This document shows positions 8,973 through 18,572 of a stretch of DNA of 32,145 bases, one piece after another. A program made the position numbers and the translations under genes. The stretch lies in contig PLZC01000459.1 of NCBI GenBank assembly GCA_003151985.1, positions 1-32,145 of the forward strand. The letters are read 5' to 3'. Below the pieces are notes generated by a model that made no database searches, had not been told where the DNA came from, and saw only the letters and a list, made by a program, of their open reading frames with translations. The stretch comes from Acidobacteriaceae bacterium. Its GTDB lineage: Bacteria; Acidobacteriota; Terriglobia; Terriglobales; Acidobacteriaceae. How positions within the stretch are numbered: position 1 is the first letter of the stretch; each line of letters starts with the position of its first letter.

Positions 8973-10397
8973 TTATTTCCCGAGCAGCTTATGCAGCCAA
9001 TCAACGGGCTCCATGGCCCAGGACTCCATCCCGAATGGCTCAAGACGAATTTCAGTTGGCGCAGAGCCGGGCAAAAGCTTCACGTCTGGCAATGGCCGAA
9101 GGCGCGCATTTTCATCCTCAGAGGGGGATTGTGCATCAAGCAGTCTACGATGCGCAACCAAGGCGTCTGCCAGGCCATGTGCATCGAGCCTGACGGTGAC
9201 CGGCGTACTGGAGAAGTTCCAAAAGAGAAGATTGTAGGTTTCGTACGCCTTATCGTAGGCGAGGAAAGCATGTACTGACTCGTCGGTCGAGTCAGCCTGA
9301 AGACGGTCACCGGTCACCCTCGCTAACAGCTCGAAGGTGAAGTACGCGGGCCGCATGACGTTCTGATAGTCGAACAGCCCCGAGTATTGCGGCATCCGGT
9401 TCCACCAACTCGCCATAAACGAGGCTCCCCCAGGCGAGAAGAACGGCGCAAAACGATCACGGTCAACGTGGTAATCGCGGATATGGTAAAAGCAGGAATA
9501 CGTCAGGCCGGATGCTTTCATGCGCCAAGCTGTCTCCGCAACATAAGCTGGCTGAATGCGGAGATCCGTGGGCGGCACGCTCAATGCCATATTCCACTCA
9601 TCGAGTATGGTTTCAGGCTGCAACGATGGATGTTGCGCAAGCAAGGCTTTCACTCCCTCGATGGTGCCCTGGATTGCCTTTGGGTCGCTGTCGTAGATGT
9701 GCCATGACACGAAATTTAGCGGCACTTTTTCTTGGTCGCAGAACGCAATCAGTGCGGGAAGGATAGGCGACTTCCAGCCGGCCATGGCGGGACCGCCAAC
9801 GTGTGCGGTCGAGTCGCCCCGAAGGACGGCGGCAACCGTATGCCGATAGTAGCGCACATAGTTTTCCGGAGTGAATCGATAAGGCGAGCCTCCCGACTCT
9901 CCGATATCTCCTTCGTTCCCGACCTCCCAATAAAATCCAGCCAAGCCCTTTTCCCTGTAATGACTCACAACATGAGCGATGAGCTGCTCCCACTTGCCGT
10001 AGTCGTTTGGATCCACTACGTCCTGGTCGGTCTTTGGAAACAACACCTTTGGCTTAATTGTCACGCACATCAGCGGCAGCGCGCCGGCCCGGACAATTTC
10101 ATCGACAGATTGATCGAGCGTGTCAAAGTGATAGTGTCCATCTTCCGGGAGCAGATCGAAGTACTCCTGGACAAACAACCGGATTAGACGCGGATGGAGG
10201 GCACGAATCTCGGCAATACGGTTATCCCAAATCGGGTCCGGCGAGAGGCCACCTTGCCCAAGGGAAATGTGATCCATTTCCATGGGGCCAATATTCTTTG
10301 AAAAATTGAGCGTCAGAGTCGCGTTACGGGTTTGTGCGGCAGCCCCGGATATCATTCCGGCCGCAAGTACGAATGTCAGCAACCGTGTAACTTTCAT
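8973..10397 (-). CDS. GH39-like secreted glycoside hydrolase
   Basis: Signal peptide MKVTRLLTFVLAAGMISGAAAQ. GFYWEVGNEGD (acid/base NE) and ETILDEWNMAL (nucleophile E) in a clan GH-A-type context. Confidence 0.7.
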   Translation of the reverse strand: MKVTRLLTFVLAAGMISGAAAQTRNATLTLNFSKNIGPMEMDHISLGQGGLSPDPIWDNRIAEIRALHPRLIRLFVQEYFDLLPEDGHYHFDTLDQSVDEIVRAGALPLMCVTIKPKVLFPKTDQDVVDPNDYGKWEQLIAHVVSHYREKGLAGFYWEVGNEGDIGESGGSPYRFTPENYVRYYRHTVAAVLRGDSTAHVGGPAMAGWKSPILPALIAFCDQEKVPLNFVSWHIYDSDPKAIQGTIEGVKALLAQHPSLQPETILDEWNMALSVPPTDLRIQPAYVAETAWRMKASGLTYSCFYHIRDYHVDRDRFAPFFSPGGASFMASWWNRMPQYSGLFDYQNVMRPAYFTFELLARVTGDRLQADSTDESVHAFLAYDKAYETYNLLFWNFSSTPVTVRLDAHGLADALVAHRRLLDAQSPSEDENARLRPLPDVKLLPGSAPTEIRLEPFGMESWAMEPVDWLHKLLGK

Positions 10398-10487
10398 CTA
10401 CCTTCTCCATTGAAGCTAAATGAGCCGTCCAAACGCAGGCTCCCAGATACTAACCGCACTTCTCGAATGGCCTGAGAAGCAGTGCGA

Positions 10488-11258
10488 CTAAGCACGCTTT
10501 CTTGCCGAGCTTGCGGTCCAGCCGCCATCCACCGGAAGCGTAACCCCGGTGACGTAGGAGGATTCGTCTGAAGCAAGGAACAGTGCGGCCCATGCGACTT
10601 CCTCAGGAGAGCCGACACGGCCAAGCGTGGTCTGATCGCACTGCCAATGATAATGAGGGTCGTCGGGCCCTTCCGCAATCCTTGTTTGGATCGGACCGGG
10701 GCACAGCGAGTTAATGCGGATATTATCAAGACCGTAGTCATAGCAGACGCTCATCGTATAGCCCAGGAGCGCCGCCTTCGTCGCAGTGTAAGCGACCGAA
10801 GTCATCATGCCTTCCATCGCCTGAATGGAGGCGACATTCACGATGGAGCCGGATCTTTGGGCGATCATGTAGGGCAAGACGGCCTTGGTAAAGTAGTGTG
10901 TACCCATGAGCGCGACATCAATGCACTTGCGCCACTCTTCGTCAGTCGATTCCAAGACGGCATGGAAGTCGGGAGCAAGATAAGCCGCGTCGTTACAAAG
11001 AATGTCGATGCGTCCCGTCTGAGCAGCAGCAAGCTCGACGGCGCGTTGGATGTCCTCGCGATTTGATACGTCGCCCCTGCAAAATGCGGCCTTTCCACCC
11101 TTCTCACCAATGCTGGCCGCGACGCTCTGGCCCGTTTCTTCTTCTATGTCGACCACCAGAACCCAAGCTCCTTCATCGGCAAATCGTTCACAGATCGCTC
11201 TCCCGATTCCGTTGGCCCCGCCCGTAACAATTGCAACCTTGTCTTTTAGCCGGTTCAT
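10488..11258 (-). CDS. Short-chain dehydrogenase/reductase (SDR)
   Basis: VAIVTGGANGIGRAI, VAYTATKAALLGYT, RINSLCPGPI, YVTGVTLPVDGGW are classical SDR motifs. Confidence 0.92.
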   Translation of the reverse strand: MNRLKDKVAIVTGGANGIGRAICERFADEGAWVLVVDIEEETGQSVAASIGEKGGKAAFCRGDVSNREDIQRAVELAAAQTGRIDILCNDAAYLAPDFHAVLESTDEEWRKCIDVALMGTHYFTKAVLPYMIAQRSGSIVNVASIQAMEGMMTSVAYTATKAALLGYTMSVCYDYGLDNIRINSLCPGPIQTRIAEGPDDPHYHWQCDQTTLGRVGSPEEVAWAALFLASDESSYVTGVTLPVDGGWTASSARKRA

Positions 11259-12406
11259 GGTCTCTCCACTCGGTACTTCTCGATTGTTGCCTCATCCACC
11301 TCAACGCCCAGCCCTGGCCCCTGTGGAACCCGCAGAAAGCCATCTTCAAGCCGGATCGCACTATGGCATAAGTCGCGACTCAAGGGGCCGCTCGTAACGT
11401 TGAATTCCTGAAAAACGGATCTGCGCATGAAGGCGTTCAGATGCAGCGAGGCCGCGGTAAGCAAATCTGAAGTCCACGCATGCGGAATGCAGAGCCGGTT
11501 ATGAAGCTCCGCCAGGTGCACAATCTTGCGCGCCGCCGTGAAGCCCCCACAACGAGATAGATCCGGCTGGATTACATCGACTTGACCCTGTTCAATCAGG
11601 GTGCGAAAGCCCCACTCCGTGGCCTCCTGCTCACCGCAGGCAATGAGCGTGTCAACGGCGCCTGAAAGCTGCGCGTATCCGTCATAATCTTCAGGCGACA
11701 ACGGCTCCTCAATCAGAAAAGGCCGAAAAGGCTCAAGCCGCCGCACCATCTGAATCGCTTCCTTGGCCGTGCGATGGATGTACCATCCGGTATCGATCAG
11801 CAATTCTACGCGGTTTCCCAAGGCCTTCCGCGCCGACGCCACCAGCGCGACATCCTGCTCACGATCTTCGCCGAAAACTCCCCACCCAAATTTAACGGCT
11901 GTGAAGCCTTGCTCGACATACCCGCGACTCGCCTCAGCCATCCCCTCTGGAGTGGAGCGAAACAATGTGCTTGCATAAGCAAGCACCTTATCGCGATAGC
12001 CTGCGCCAAGCAATTTGTAGATTGGCTGCCTGACACTCTTCCCAACGATGTCCCAGAGCGCTATATCAATCCCAGAGATAACCTGCATGGCTGCCCCCCG
12101 TCTGCCGTAGTAGACAGAGGCCATGTACATCTTGTGCCAGAGGCGCTCAACCTCGAATGGATCTTCTCCGATAAGAACCGATCTGAGGCCCAGGAATCCT
12201 TGAGCCGAACCTTCAGACGGAGCGTCGACAATCGCTTGCGCTACATGCGGCTGGGTTTCGAGATCGGCATACCCTGTAATTCCAGCATCGGTTTCGACTT
12301 TGACAACGCCCAGATATTTAATTCCGGAAGCCTCTTCACCGCCGGCTGTCGACTGATATGCCCCTGGCGATTCAAGTACGATTACGTTGACGCCGGTAAT
12401 CTTCAC
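11255..12406 (-). CDS. Mandelate racemase/muconate lactonizing enzyme (enolase superfamily), probable sugar-acid dehydratase
   Basis: IKYLGVVKVETDAGITGYAD, DIALWDIVGK, FTAVKFGWG, LLIDTGW, LIEEPLSPED, ACGEQ and DVIQPDLSRCGG match the MR/MLE metal-binding pattern. GTG start. Confidence 0.88.
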   Translation of the reverse strand: MKITGVNVIVLESPGAYQSTAGGEEASGIKYLGVVKVETDAGITGYADLETQPHVAQAIVDAPSEGSAQGFLGLRSVLIGEDPFEVERLWHKMYMASVYYGRRGAAMQVISGIDIALWDIVGKSVRQPIYKLLGAGYRDKVLAYASTLFRSTPEGMAEASRGYVEQGFTAVKFGWGVFGEDREQDVALVASARKALGNRVELLIDTGWYIHRTAKEAIQMVRRLEPFRPFLIEEPLSPEDYDGYAQLSGAVDTLIACGEQEATEWGFRTLIEQGQVDVIQPDLSRCGGFTAARKIVHLAELHNRLCIPHAWTSDLLTAASLHLNAFMRRSVFQEFNVTSGPLSRDLCHSAIRLEDGFLRVPQGPGLGVEVDEATIEKYRVERP

Positions 12407-13251
12407 GCATTCTCCAATCCGAGACAGGTCAGCGTGGGGCTGTAAATGAGCCGCTCAATCTCTTCGCCGTCGAGCCGGGGAAGATTGTTGCCCTCAGCAA
12501 AATGATTGATATTGCGCAACCCATCAATCTGCGCTTCAGGGGTGGTGAAGGGATAGTCGGAACCGAACAAAAGCTTGTCGAGCACGCCGTACTCTTTGGC
12601 CATAATCAACGCATTGTAGAACTGCCAAGGACGATAGTGCAGCGCCGAGATATCCGAGTAGAGGTGGGGATGCTTACGAATGAGAACGAGAGTGTCGGCG
12701 ATCCACGGATGTCCGAGATGGGCGATGATCATCTTCAACTCGGGAAACTCAACCACTACGTCTTCCAGCAGAATCGGCAGCGCATACTTCAACGGGCCTG
12801 TTCTGACGAATGTAGTTCCCTGATGAATCATGATGGGAAGCCGATGTGCCTGACAGAACTGGTAGACCGTCATCATCCTGGGATCGGTCGGATGAATATT
12901 CTGATAGATCGGGCCGAGCTTGACACCGCGGAGTTTGAGCCGCACGATTTCATCAAGCGTTTCGTCAATTGGATCGACCGCGGGGTCAATTGCGCCGAAG
13001 CCAATGACCTTTTCCGGATGGCTTGCGGCATACGTAGCAATGTACTCGTTCGGAACTCGCAGTCCCGAATGATGGGCTCGCAGCCCGAATACGATCACCT
13101 TATCGACACCTGACATAGCTTGCAGGTGTTTTTCCGGCGGAATGTCAAGGTCCAGTTTATGCCCACGACTTCTCGCGTTAGCCTCGTTTACAAATTCGTC
13201 GGAGAGATGGCCGGGATAGGCCCACACATGAGAGTGGCAATCAACCAGCAT
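12403..13251 (-). CDS. Amidohydrolase family 2 (TIM-barrel) protein, candidate lactonase
   Basis: MLVDCHSHVWAYPG, GVKLGPIYQNIHP, MIIAHLGHPW, LLFGSDYPFT typical of amidohydrolase_2. Confidence 0.85.
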   Translation of the reverse strand: MLVDCHSHVWAYPGHLSDEFVNEANARSRGHKLDLDIPPEKHLQAMSGVDKVIVFGLRAHHSGLRVPNEYIATYAASHPEKVIGFGAIDPAVDPIDETLDEIVRLKLRGVKLGPIYQNIHPTDPRMMTVYQFCQAHRLPIMIHQGTTFVRTGPLKYALPILLEDVVVEFPELKMIIAHLGHPWIADTLVLIRKHPHLYSDISALHYRPWQFYNALIMAKEYGVLDKLLFGSDYPFTTPEAQIDGLRNINHFAEGNNLPRLDGEEIERLIYSPTLTCLGLENA

Positions 13252-13401
13252 GATCCAACCCCTCTATCAATTCAGGTTAGCGTTAATCTAACACCCGCAC
13301 CACGGAAGAACAACGAAGAGGCTGTCTACAAGTGATGAAGCATCCTGCTAATCGGATGCATGAGAATGGGACCTGCACCGGCTGCCGGATGTCGCTTCCC
13401 C

Positions 13402-14316
13402 CTATGTCGTCAGCGGAGAGATTGCCGGAACTTCGATACGGGAGAAGAATTCCGGAACACCGGGAATCTGCGCTTTAATCCGGAAAAGAGCCCCCGCCAC
13501 AGGGTCGCACTCCACCGAGGTATTTCCGCCTGCGGTAGTGATATAGATGTCAGCATAATCGTCTCCGCCGAAGGTCAAGCTCGACACTTGAGAGGTTGGA
13601 AGACTGATCCGCTCGGCAATCTCGCCACCGGAACTTAGGCGAACAATACTAGCCCCGTCCCATAAAGCGCACCACAACCTGCCTTGAGAGTCGAGAGTCG
13701 CCCCATCCGGGAGACCATCTGCCTCATCGAAACGAGCAAAGACTCGGCGATCGCTGATGGAGCCGTCTTCGAGATTGTAGTTGAACAGATAGATCTCCCT
13801 GGCAAGCGAGTCGGTATAGTAGAAACTCTTGCGATCAAGGGCAAACGCCATGCCATTCGAGCAGCCAATGCCGTCTAAAAGCAAATGAAGAGAAGCGTCT
13901 TGATCGAGTCGGTAAAGCCTTCCTTTACCTTCTCCGTTGGGCACGGTGCCGCAGAAGACGCGGCCGTAAGGGTCGGCAATGGCATCATTGAAGCAGCATT
14001 GACGTTCAGAGGGAATTTCCGTCACGATTTCAGTCGCAACTCCGTCGCGCCAAAGAGCGATTGTGCCGCGATCCATAAACAGAAGTAGCGCCCCGTTCGC
14101 CTGTATGGTAAAGCCGCCTACTGGCCTGCCCTGATAACACTGCTCATGCGCGCCTGTCGACGGAGTGTAGCGGAATAGGCGTCCGGCCGGAATATCGCTC
14201 CAATAAAGTCGTCGTTCCTTGGGATGCCAGAGTGGGCTTTCTCCGGTTTCGCAAGCATAATTCGCAATCATATCCGGCTTCGCTTGCTCGGCATCTGCCA
14301 GGGATTCATGCGACAC
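13402..14316 (-). CDS. SMP-30/gluconolactonase/LRE family protein, candidate lactonase
   Basis: GESPLWHPKERRLYWSDIPAGRLFRY, CFNDAIADPYGRVFCGT, CSNGMAFALDRKSFYYTDS, DGATLDSQGRLWCALWDG. Confidence 0.92.
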   Translation of the reverse strand: MSHESLADAEQAKPDMIANYACETGESPLWHPKERRLYWSDIPAGRLFRYTPSTGAHEQCYQGRPVGGFTIQANGALLLFMDRGTIALWRDGVATEIVTEIPSERQCCFNDAIADPYGRVFCGTVPNGEGKGRLYRLDQDASLHLLLDGIGCSNGMAFALDRKSFYYTDSLAREIYLFNYNLEDGSISDRRVFARFDEADGLPDGATLDSQGRLWCALWDGASIVRLSSGGEIAERISLPTSQVSSLTFGGDDYADIYITTAGGNTSVECDPVAGALFRIKAQIPGVPEFFSRIEVPAISPLTT

Positions 14317-14354
14317 GGTTTAGCCGGTCCTTTGAGGCGATCGACACCTCCGCA

Positions 14355-15053
14355 CTATAACACCCCGTACTTTGCATAAACGTCCCTCAAATAGTCTCCT
14401 CGCAACAGGTCGGCGCGGCTTCCGTCTTCCTTCTTGGCTTTTTCATCGGCAAGCTTGATGACGTCGGGAAGAACCTCGGCTGGTACAGCTACCACACCAT
14501 CGTAGTCGGCAAACACCAAGTCCCCCGGCGAAACAAGCACCCCAGCACATTCAACCGGGACGTTGTAGTCGATGATGGTTCCGCGGCCTTTTGAATCCAC
14601 AGGCTTTATACCGCGAGCAAAAACCGGAAATCCGAGTTGATGTATCTTTCGTACATCACGAACAAGTCCGTCGATCACAGCCCCTCTCGCTCCTCGCGCA
14701 CGTGCCGCCGTCGACAGCAATTCACCCCACGGCGCGGTCTGCAAGGAGCCCGCAGTAGACGCGACGACGACCTCGCCTGTAAGGATAGAGTCCAAGGCTT
14801 CGATTTCCATGGCATAGGGGTCGGGAGGGATATGGTAAATGTCTGCATAGGCGAATGTTCGCGCCCAGCCGGCGAATCGATCGTTGGGAGAGAGGGGCCG
14901 AATGAATTCCCGGAATGCTTGGTTACGGTATCCGAGCTCATCAAGGGAATCGGATATTACCGCTGTATAAAGATGCGATTCGATATGTGCGAACAACTCA
15001 AGATCTACTGTTGTTGCTGGGCTTCTTAAGATACGTTCCGATTGGTTGGCCAT
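14355..15053 (-). CDS. RraA family protein (HMG/CHA aldolase-like)
   Basis: Likely start MANQSERIL at 15053 (ORF to 15167). GRGTIIDYNVPVECAGVLVSPGDLVFADYDGVVAVPAEVL and GAVIDGLVRDVRKIHQLGFPVFARGIKP are diagnostic. Confidence 0.9.
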   Translation of the reverse strand: MANQSERILRSPATTVDLELFAHIESHLYTAVISDSLDELGYRNQAFREFIRPLSPNDRFAGWARTFAYADIYHIPPDPYAMEIEALDSILTGEVVVASTAGSLQTAPWGELLSTAARARGARGAVIDGLVRDVRKIHQLGFPVFARGIKPVDSKGRGTIIDYNVPVECAGVLVSPGDLVFADYDGVVAVPAEVLPDVIKLADEKAKKEDGSRADLLRGDYLRDVYAKYGVL

Positions 15054-15253
15054 GCCCTCAAGACTAACTGCAAAACGATGAAAGTTAAAGACGCAAATTA
15101 CCGGCTTTCCACGAACTGTCCGATACTGAGGACACTGCCAGAACACCGTGTGCCCGATAAATGTCACGAAAGCGACCTACACCCAAACGTTCATTGGTAG
15201 CGCCCCGCGTGAGAAGCGCCACCACAAACGAGCCGGCAATCCAACTTAAGAGC

Positions 15254-18200
15254 TTAGAAGGTGAATTTGAGGGCTCCCTGCATCACGCGAGGCGGTGTAA
15301 CACCAGTCGACGTAATCTGCCCAGTGTTGCCACTCGATGGATCGTTGCTCGGAATACCAAAGCTGGGATGATTGAGAGCATTAAACATCTCCCAGCGGAA
15401 CTGGATGGCATACTTTTCGTGGAACTGCCAATTCTTGTCGATGCCAATATCAGCGGTATCGGTCCCGGGCGCCTGAAAGATATTTCTTCCGGAGTTGCCA
15501 AACGTTCCAGGCGCATTTACCGCGAAAGCACCAGGATTGAAATACTGATTCAGCCAATGAGATTTCCCTCCCTGATGAACCTGATATGACTTTCCTGTTA
15601 CATCGGCACGATCCCCGTACTGAAGTGCCCCTGAGTTGTTATTTCCATCACCACCGACAATGCCGAATGGTTGGCCCGATTGCAGGGTCCATATCCCACT
15701 CACCTGCCATAGTCCGAGAATGTTCCTCATGAGATAGCCTGAATTCTTCAGGGAAGGAGTCTCATAGATGAAACTTGTAATCGAAATGAAAGGGAAATTC
15801 AAACTGGAGATCCCACGATTCCATTTCAAATCAAAGGGGTCGCCTATTTGGCCACCCTGGGCTAAGCTCCCGATGCTGTTTATGTCGATGGCCTTTGACC
15901 ACGTAAAGCTCGACTGAAACTGAATACCGTGCGAGAGATGCTTATTCAGAGCGGCCTGCAGTGAATGATAAGATGCCGTTCCTGCGGTCATCGACTCATT
16001 AATGGGGCCCATCAACGGATAAGTGCTTCGATTGCTCTGATTTGCATATATCCCGGGATTCAGGTCAATTGGAGTAGCCTGATGGTACGATTGACTTCCT
16101 ACATATGCTATATGCAGGGCCATCTGCCATGGGAGCTCCTGCTCTGCGGAAGCATTCCAACTCTGCGTCACACCTAGTTTGAAATTCCTTGCAAACGTCC
16201 CCTGGAGAGTTACGGGCGTAACAAATTGAACATTTGCCGGCGGATTATAGGTAGCGGAGGCAAAAGGAGGAAACGGACTCTTTCCACCGGTGTATGCAAA
16301 CCCAATCCATGGATTATCGAAAGAGACCGGTGAGCTAGCCGTTGCATTCAAAGTATAGGCCGGGTCGAAGGGCGGGACGTCTCCGAAAGGGCTGTACTGC
16401 GAATACTGCATTGGCGCTACGAACATCCCAAATCCCGCCCGGAATGCCGTCTTCGGCATGTTGCGAGGTTGAAATGCGAGACCAATTCGGGGCTCAACAA
16501 TTGAGTAATCGTTTGGCGCGAGGCCCTGTTGCACTCCTTTATCACCAATGAACACCAAGCCTTCCGGCGCATTTGGAAAGCGTTGGCTCTGCTGTCCCGG
16601 TAGAAAGGCAGAACCATGTCCACCCGCAATTACCGCCGGAACGTACGGCTCCCATCGGAGACCGGCAGTCACCGTCAGCGACCGAGATGCCCGGTATTGG
16701 TCCTGGCCGTACACACCGAGGACCCAACCCTGCTCGACATTCACCTCACCTCCGCCTTGCAGGAAGGAACCGATATCACCAAGTAGGAAATCTGCAAGTC
16801 CAAAACCCGTAGCGTATCCGGAAAAGTAAAGTTGTGGATATGCAGGCCAAGTACTGACCTCATGCGCTAACTGACGGTAGGCGTCCACCCCGGCAGTGAG
16901 TAGGTGATTTGAAACTGTTTTGGTTATTGAATCTGTTGCGCCCCATGAAATCCTGTGGTATGTGTAGGGCATCGCTGGTGGAACGGAAAATCCATTGGAT
17001 GCCCCCACAAAGTTCATATAACATCCGGGTGGTTCTGCAATATCGATAAATTGACTCAAGCAGGCGGGAGAACCATCCGCGCGTTCTTCATGTCCTCCAA
17101 AACCGGCATCCAATCGTGTCCACGATCCTTCAAAGACATTTACCAGGCTTGGACCGATCGTCCATGTATGGCCAAGAACTTCATTGAACGATCTGCCGCT
17201 TTCACCAGACTGATTGATCGCGATTGCCAAAAGATTCCCTGGAGTCGCCACTGACGGACTATCGTAGTTGATTATGAAGCTTCTCAAGATCATGTGCTGT
17301 TTGTCGGAGAGTGCGTAATCGACGCGGCCAGTGCCTTCATCGTAGGAAATCTTGTACGCGGGCCCCAAGTAATTCACTTCACCGGTACTTAAGTTTTGCC
17401 CTAATGGTATGAGCTTGGCGAGTGCAAGCGCCCCTTTACTGAAGAGCGATGGATTGACCTGATTCGGCACCCCATTCACTGTTTGAAATGGTCCGCTCAG
17501 AACCTGCGGTACGGCACTAAAATCGCCATTGAGCATGGCTTGGGTTGGATCGAATGTGGTGTTGGTCGATGATGCTTCGCTGGCCCTGGTCGCTTGATAG
17601 TTAAGGAAGAAGAAGAGCTTTTGCTTGAGCACGGGTCCGCCGATAGCCCCGCCAAACTGATTCCTTTTCAGTGGATCGACCAGGCTGGAGAAATAGTTTC
17701 CCGCGTTAAGATCGTTGTTCCTCAGGAATTCGAACAGCGCTCCGTGAAATGTATCCGTGCCCGATTTCGTTTGGATGCTGACCACGGCGCTCGGCGCAAA
17801 TCCGTATTGAGCACCGTAATTATTCGATATTACCCTGAATTCCTGGGTCGCATCCGCATTTGGAAACGGCGCTGCGGTAAGCAGATAAGTGTCCATGTTG
17901 GGAACGCCGTCGAGGAGGTAGTAGGTGCTTCCTTGTCGTCCACCTCCCGCAGATGCGGCGGTTTCAGTGGGGATCGCTGCCTGAACCCATCCAGCACTTG
18001 TGGCCAGGACGTTCGACACGCCTGTCGTCAGGAGGACCAGGCTTGATGGATCCCTGCCGTTGAGCGGCAGATCCTTTACCTCATCTTCATTGATGACCGC
18101 ACTAATGTCCGCCGATGTGGAATTGATCAGTGCGCCCGTAGACGTTACTGTGACCGTTTGCGTTGTCTCGCCGACCGTCAGTGAGAAGTTGAGAGTTTTC

Positions 18201-18520
18201 CTGTCGCCAACGTTCAGCGTGACACGGTCGACTACCGTCTTCCTGAAACTAGCGGCTTCTACAGTAACACGATAATTGCCCGGCTCCAGCGCGGGAACGA
18301 CGAAGGCTCCGGACTGATTCGTCTCGGTGCTCCGGCGTGCGCCAGTCCCTTGATTCACGATCAGCACGTTTGCACTCGGCAAAATCGCACCGGAACTGTC
18401 AGTGACCACTCCTCCGATTTCGGCGGAAGACACTTGCGCATGGGCTGCGGGAAAGAACCAGAGAAGAGCCAACGCACAGCAGACTATGAAGAATTCAGAA
18501 TTCGCCTTGAAACATTTCAT
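15254..18520 (-). CDS. TonB-dependent receptor, Oar/Cna-B-like
   Basis: 1088 aa; signal peptide; GGVVTDSSGAILPSANVLIVNQGTGARRSTETNQSGAFVVPALEPGNYRVTVEA (CarboxypepD_reg), plug DLPLNGRDPSSLVLLTTGVSN, terminal aromatic residue ...LKFTF. Confidence 0.92.
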   Translation of the reverse strand: MKCFKANSEFFIVCCALALLWFFPAAHAQVSSAEIGGVVTDSSGAILPSANVLIVNQGTGARRSTETNQSGAFVVPALEPGNYRVTVEAASFRKTVVDRVTLNVGDRKTLNFSLTVGETTQTVTVTSTGALINSTSADISAVINEDEVKDLPLNGRDPSSLVLLTTGVSNVLATSAGWVQAAIPTETAASAGGGRQGSTYYLLDGVPNMDTYLLTAAPFPNADATQEFRVISNNYGAQYGFAPSAVVSIQTKSGTDTFHGALFEFLRNNDLNAGNYFSSLVDPLKRNQFGGAIGGPVLKQKLFFFLNYQATRASEASSTNTTFDPTQAMLNGDFSAVPQVLSGPFQTVNGVPNQVNPSLFSKGALALAKLIPLGQNLSTGEVNYLGPAYKISYDEGTGRVDYALSDKQHMILRSFIINYDSPSVATPGNLLAIAINQSGESGRSFNEVLGHTWTIGPSLVNVFEGSWTRLDAGFGGHEERADGSPACLSQFIDIAEPPGCYMNFVGASNGFSVPPAMPYTYHRISWGATDSITKTVSNHLLTAGVDAYRQLAHEVSTWPAYPQLYFSGYATGFGLADFLLGDIGSFLQGGGEVNVEQGWVLGVYGQDQYRASRSLTVTAGLRWEPYVPAVIAGGHGSAFLPGQQSQRFPNAPEGLVFIGDKGVQQGLAPNDYSIVEPRIGLAFQPRNMPKTAFRAGFGMFVAPMQYSQYSPFGDVPPFDPAYTLNATASSPVSFDNPWIGFAYTGGKSPFPPFASATYNPPANVQFVTPVTLQGTFARNFKLGVTQSWNASAEQELPWQMALHIAYVGSQSYHQATPIDLNPGIYANQSNRSTYPLMGPINESMTAGTASYHSLQAALNKHLSHGIQFQSSFTWSKAIDINSIGSLAQGGQIGDPFDLKWNRGISSLNFPFISITSFIYETPSLKNSGYLMRNILGLWQVSGIWTLQSGQPFGIVGGDGNNNSGALQYGDRADVTGKSYQVHQGGKSHWLNQYFNPGAFAVNAPGTFGNSGRNIFQAPGTDTADIGIDKNWQFHEKYAIQFRWEMFNALNHPSFGIPSNDPSSGNTGQITSTGVTPPRVMQGALKFTF

Positions 18521-18572
18521 TTGCAGCCTCTCCTTCGAGTGATGCGTGCGTTAAGGACTCATTAGCTCGTAC

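Noticed and set aside
11774-12445. 223-aa plus-strand ORF antisense to the MR/MLE gene
   Set aside because: Fully inside a well-supported enolase-superfamily gene on the opposite strand; low-complexity composition without motifs.
12502-13113. 203-aa plus-strand ORF antisense to amidohydrolase
   Set aside because: Shadow ORF of a well-supported amidohydrolase_2 gene.
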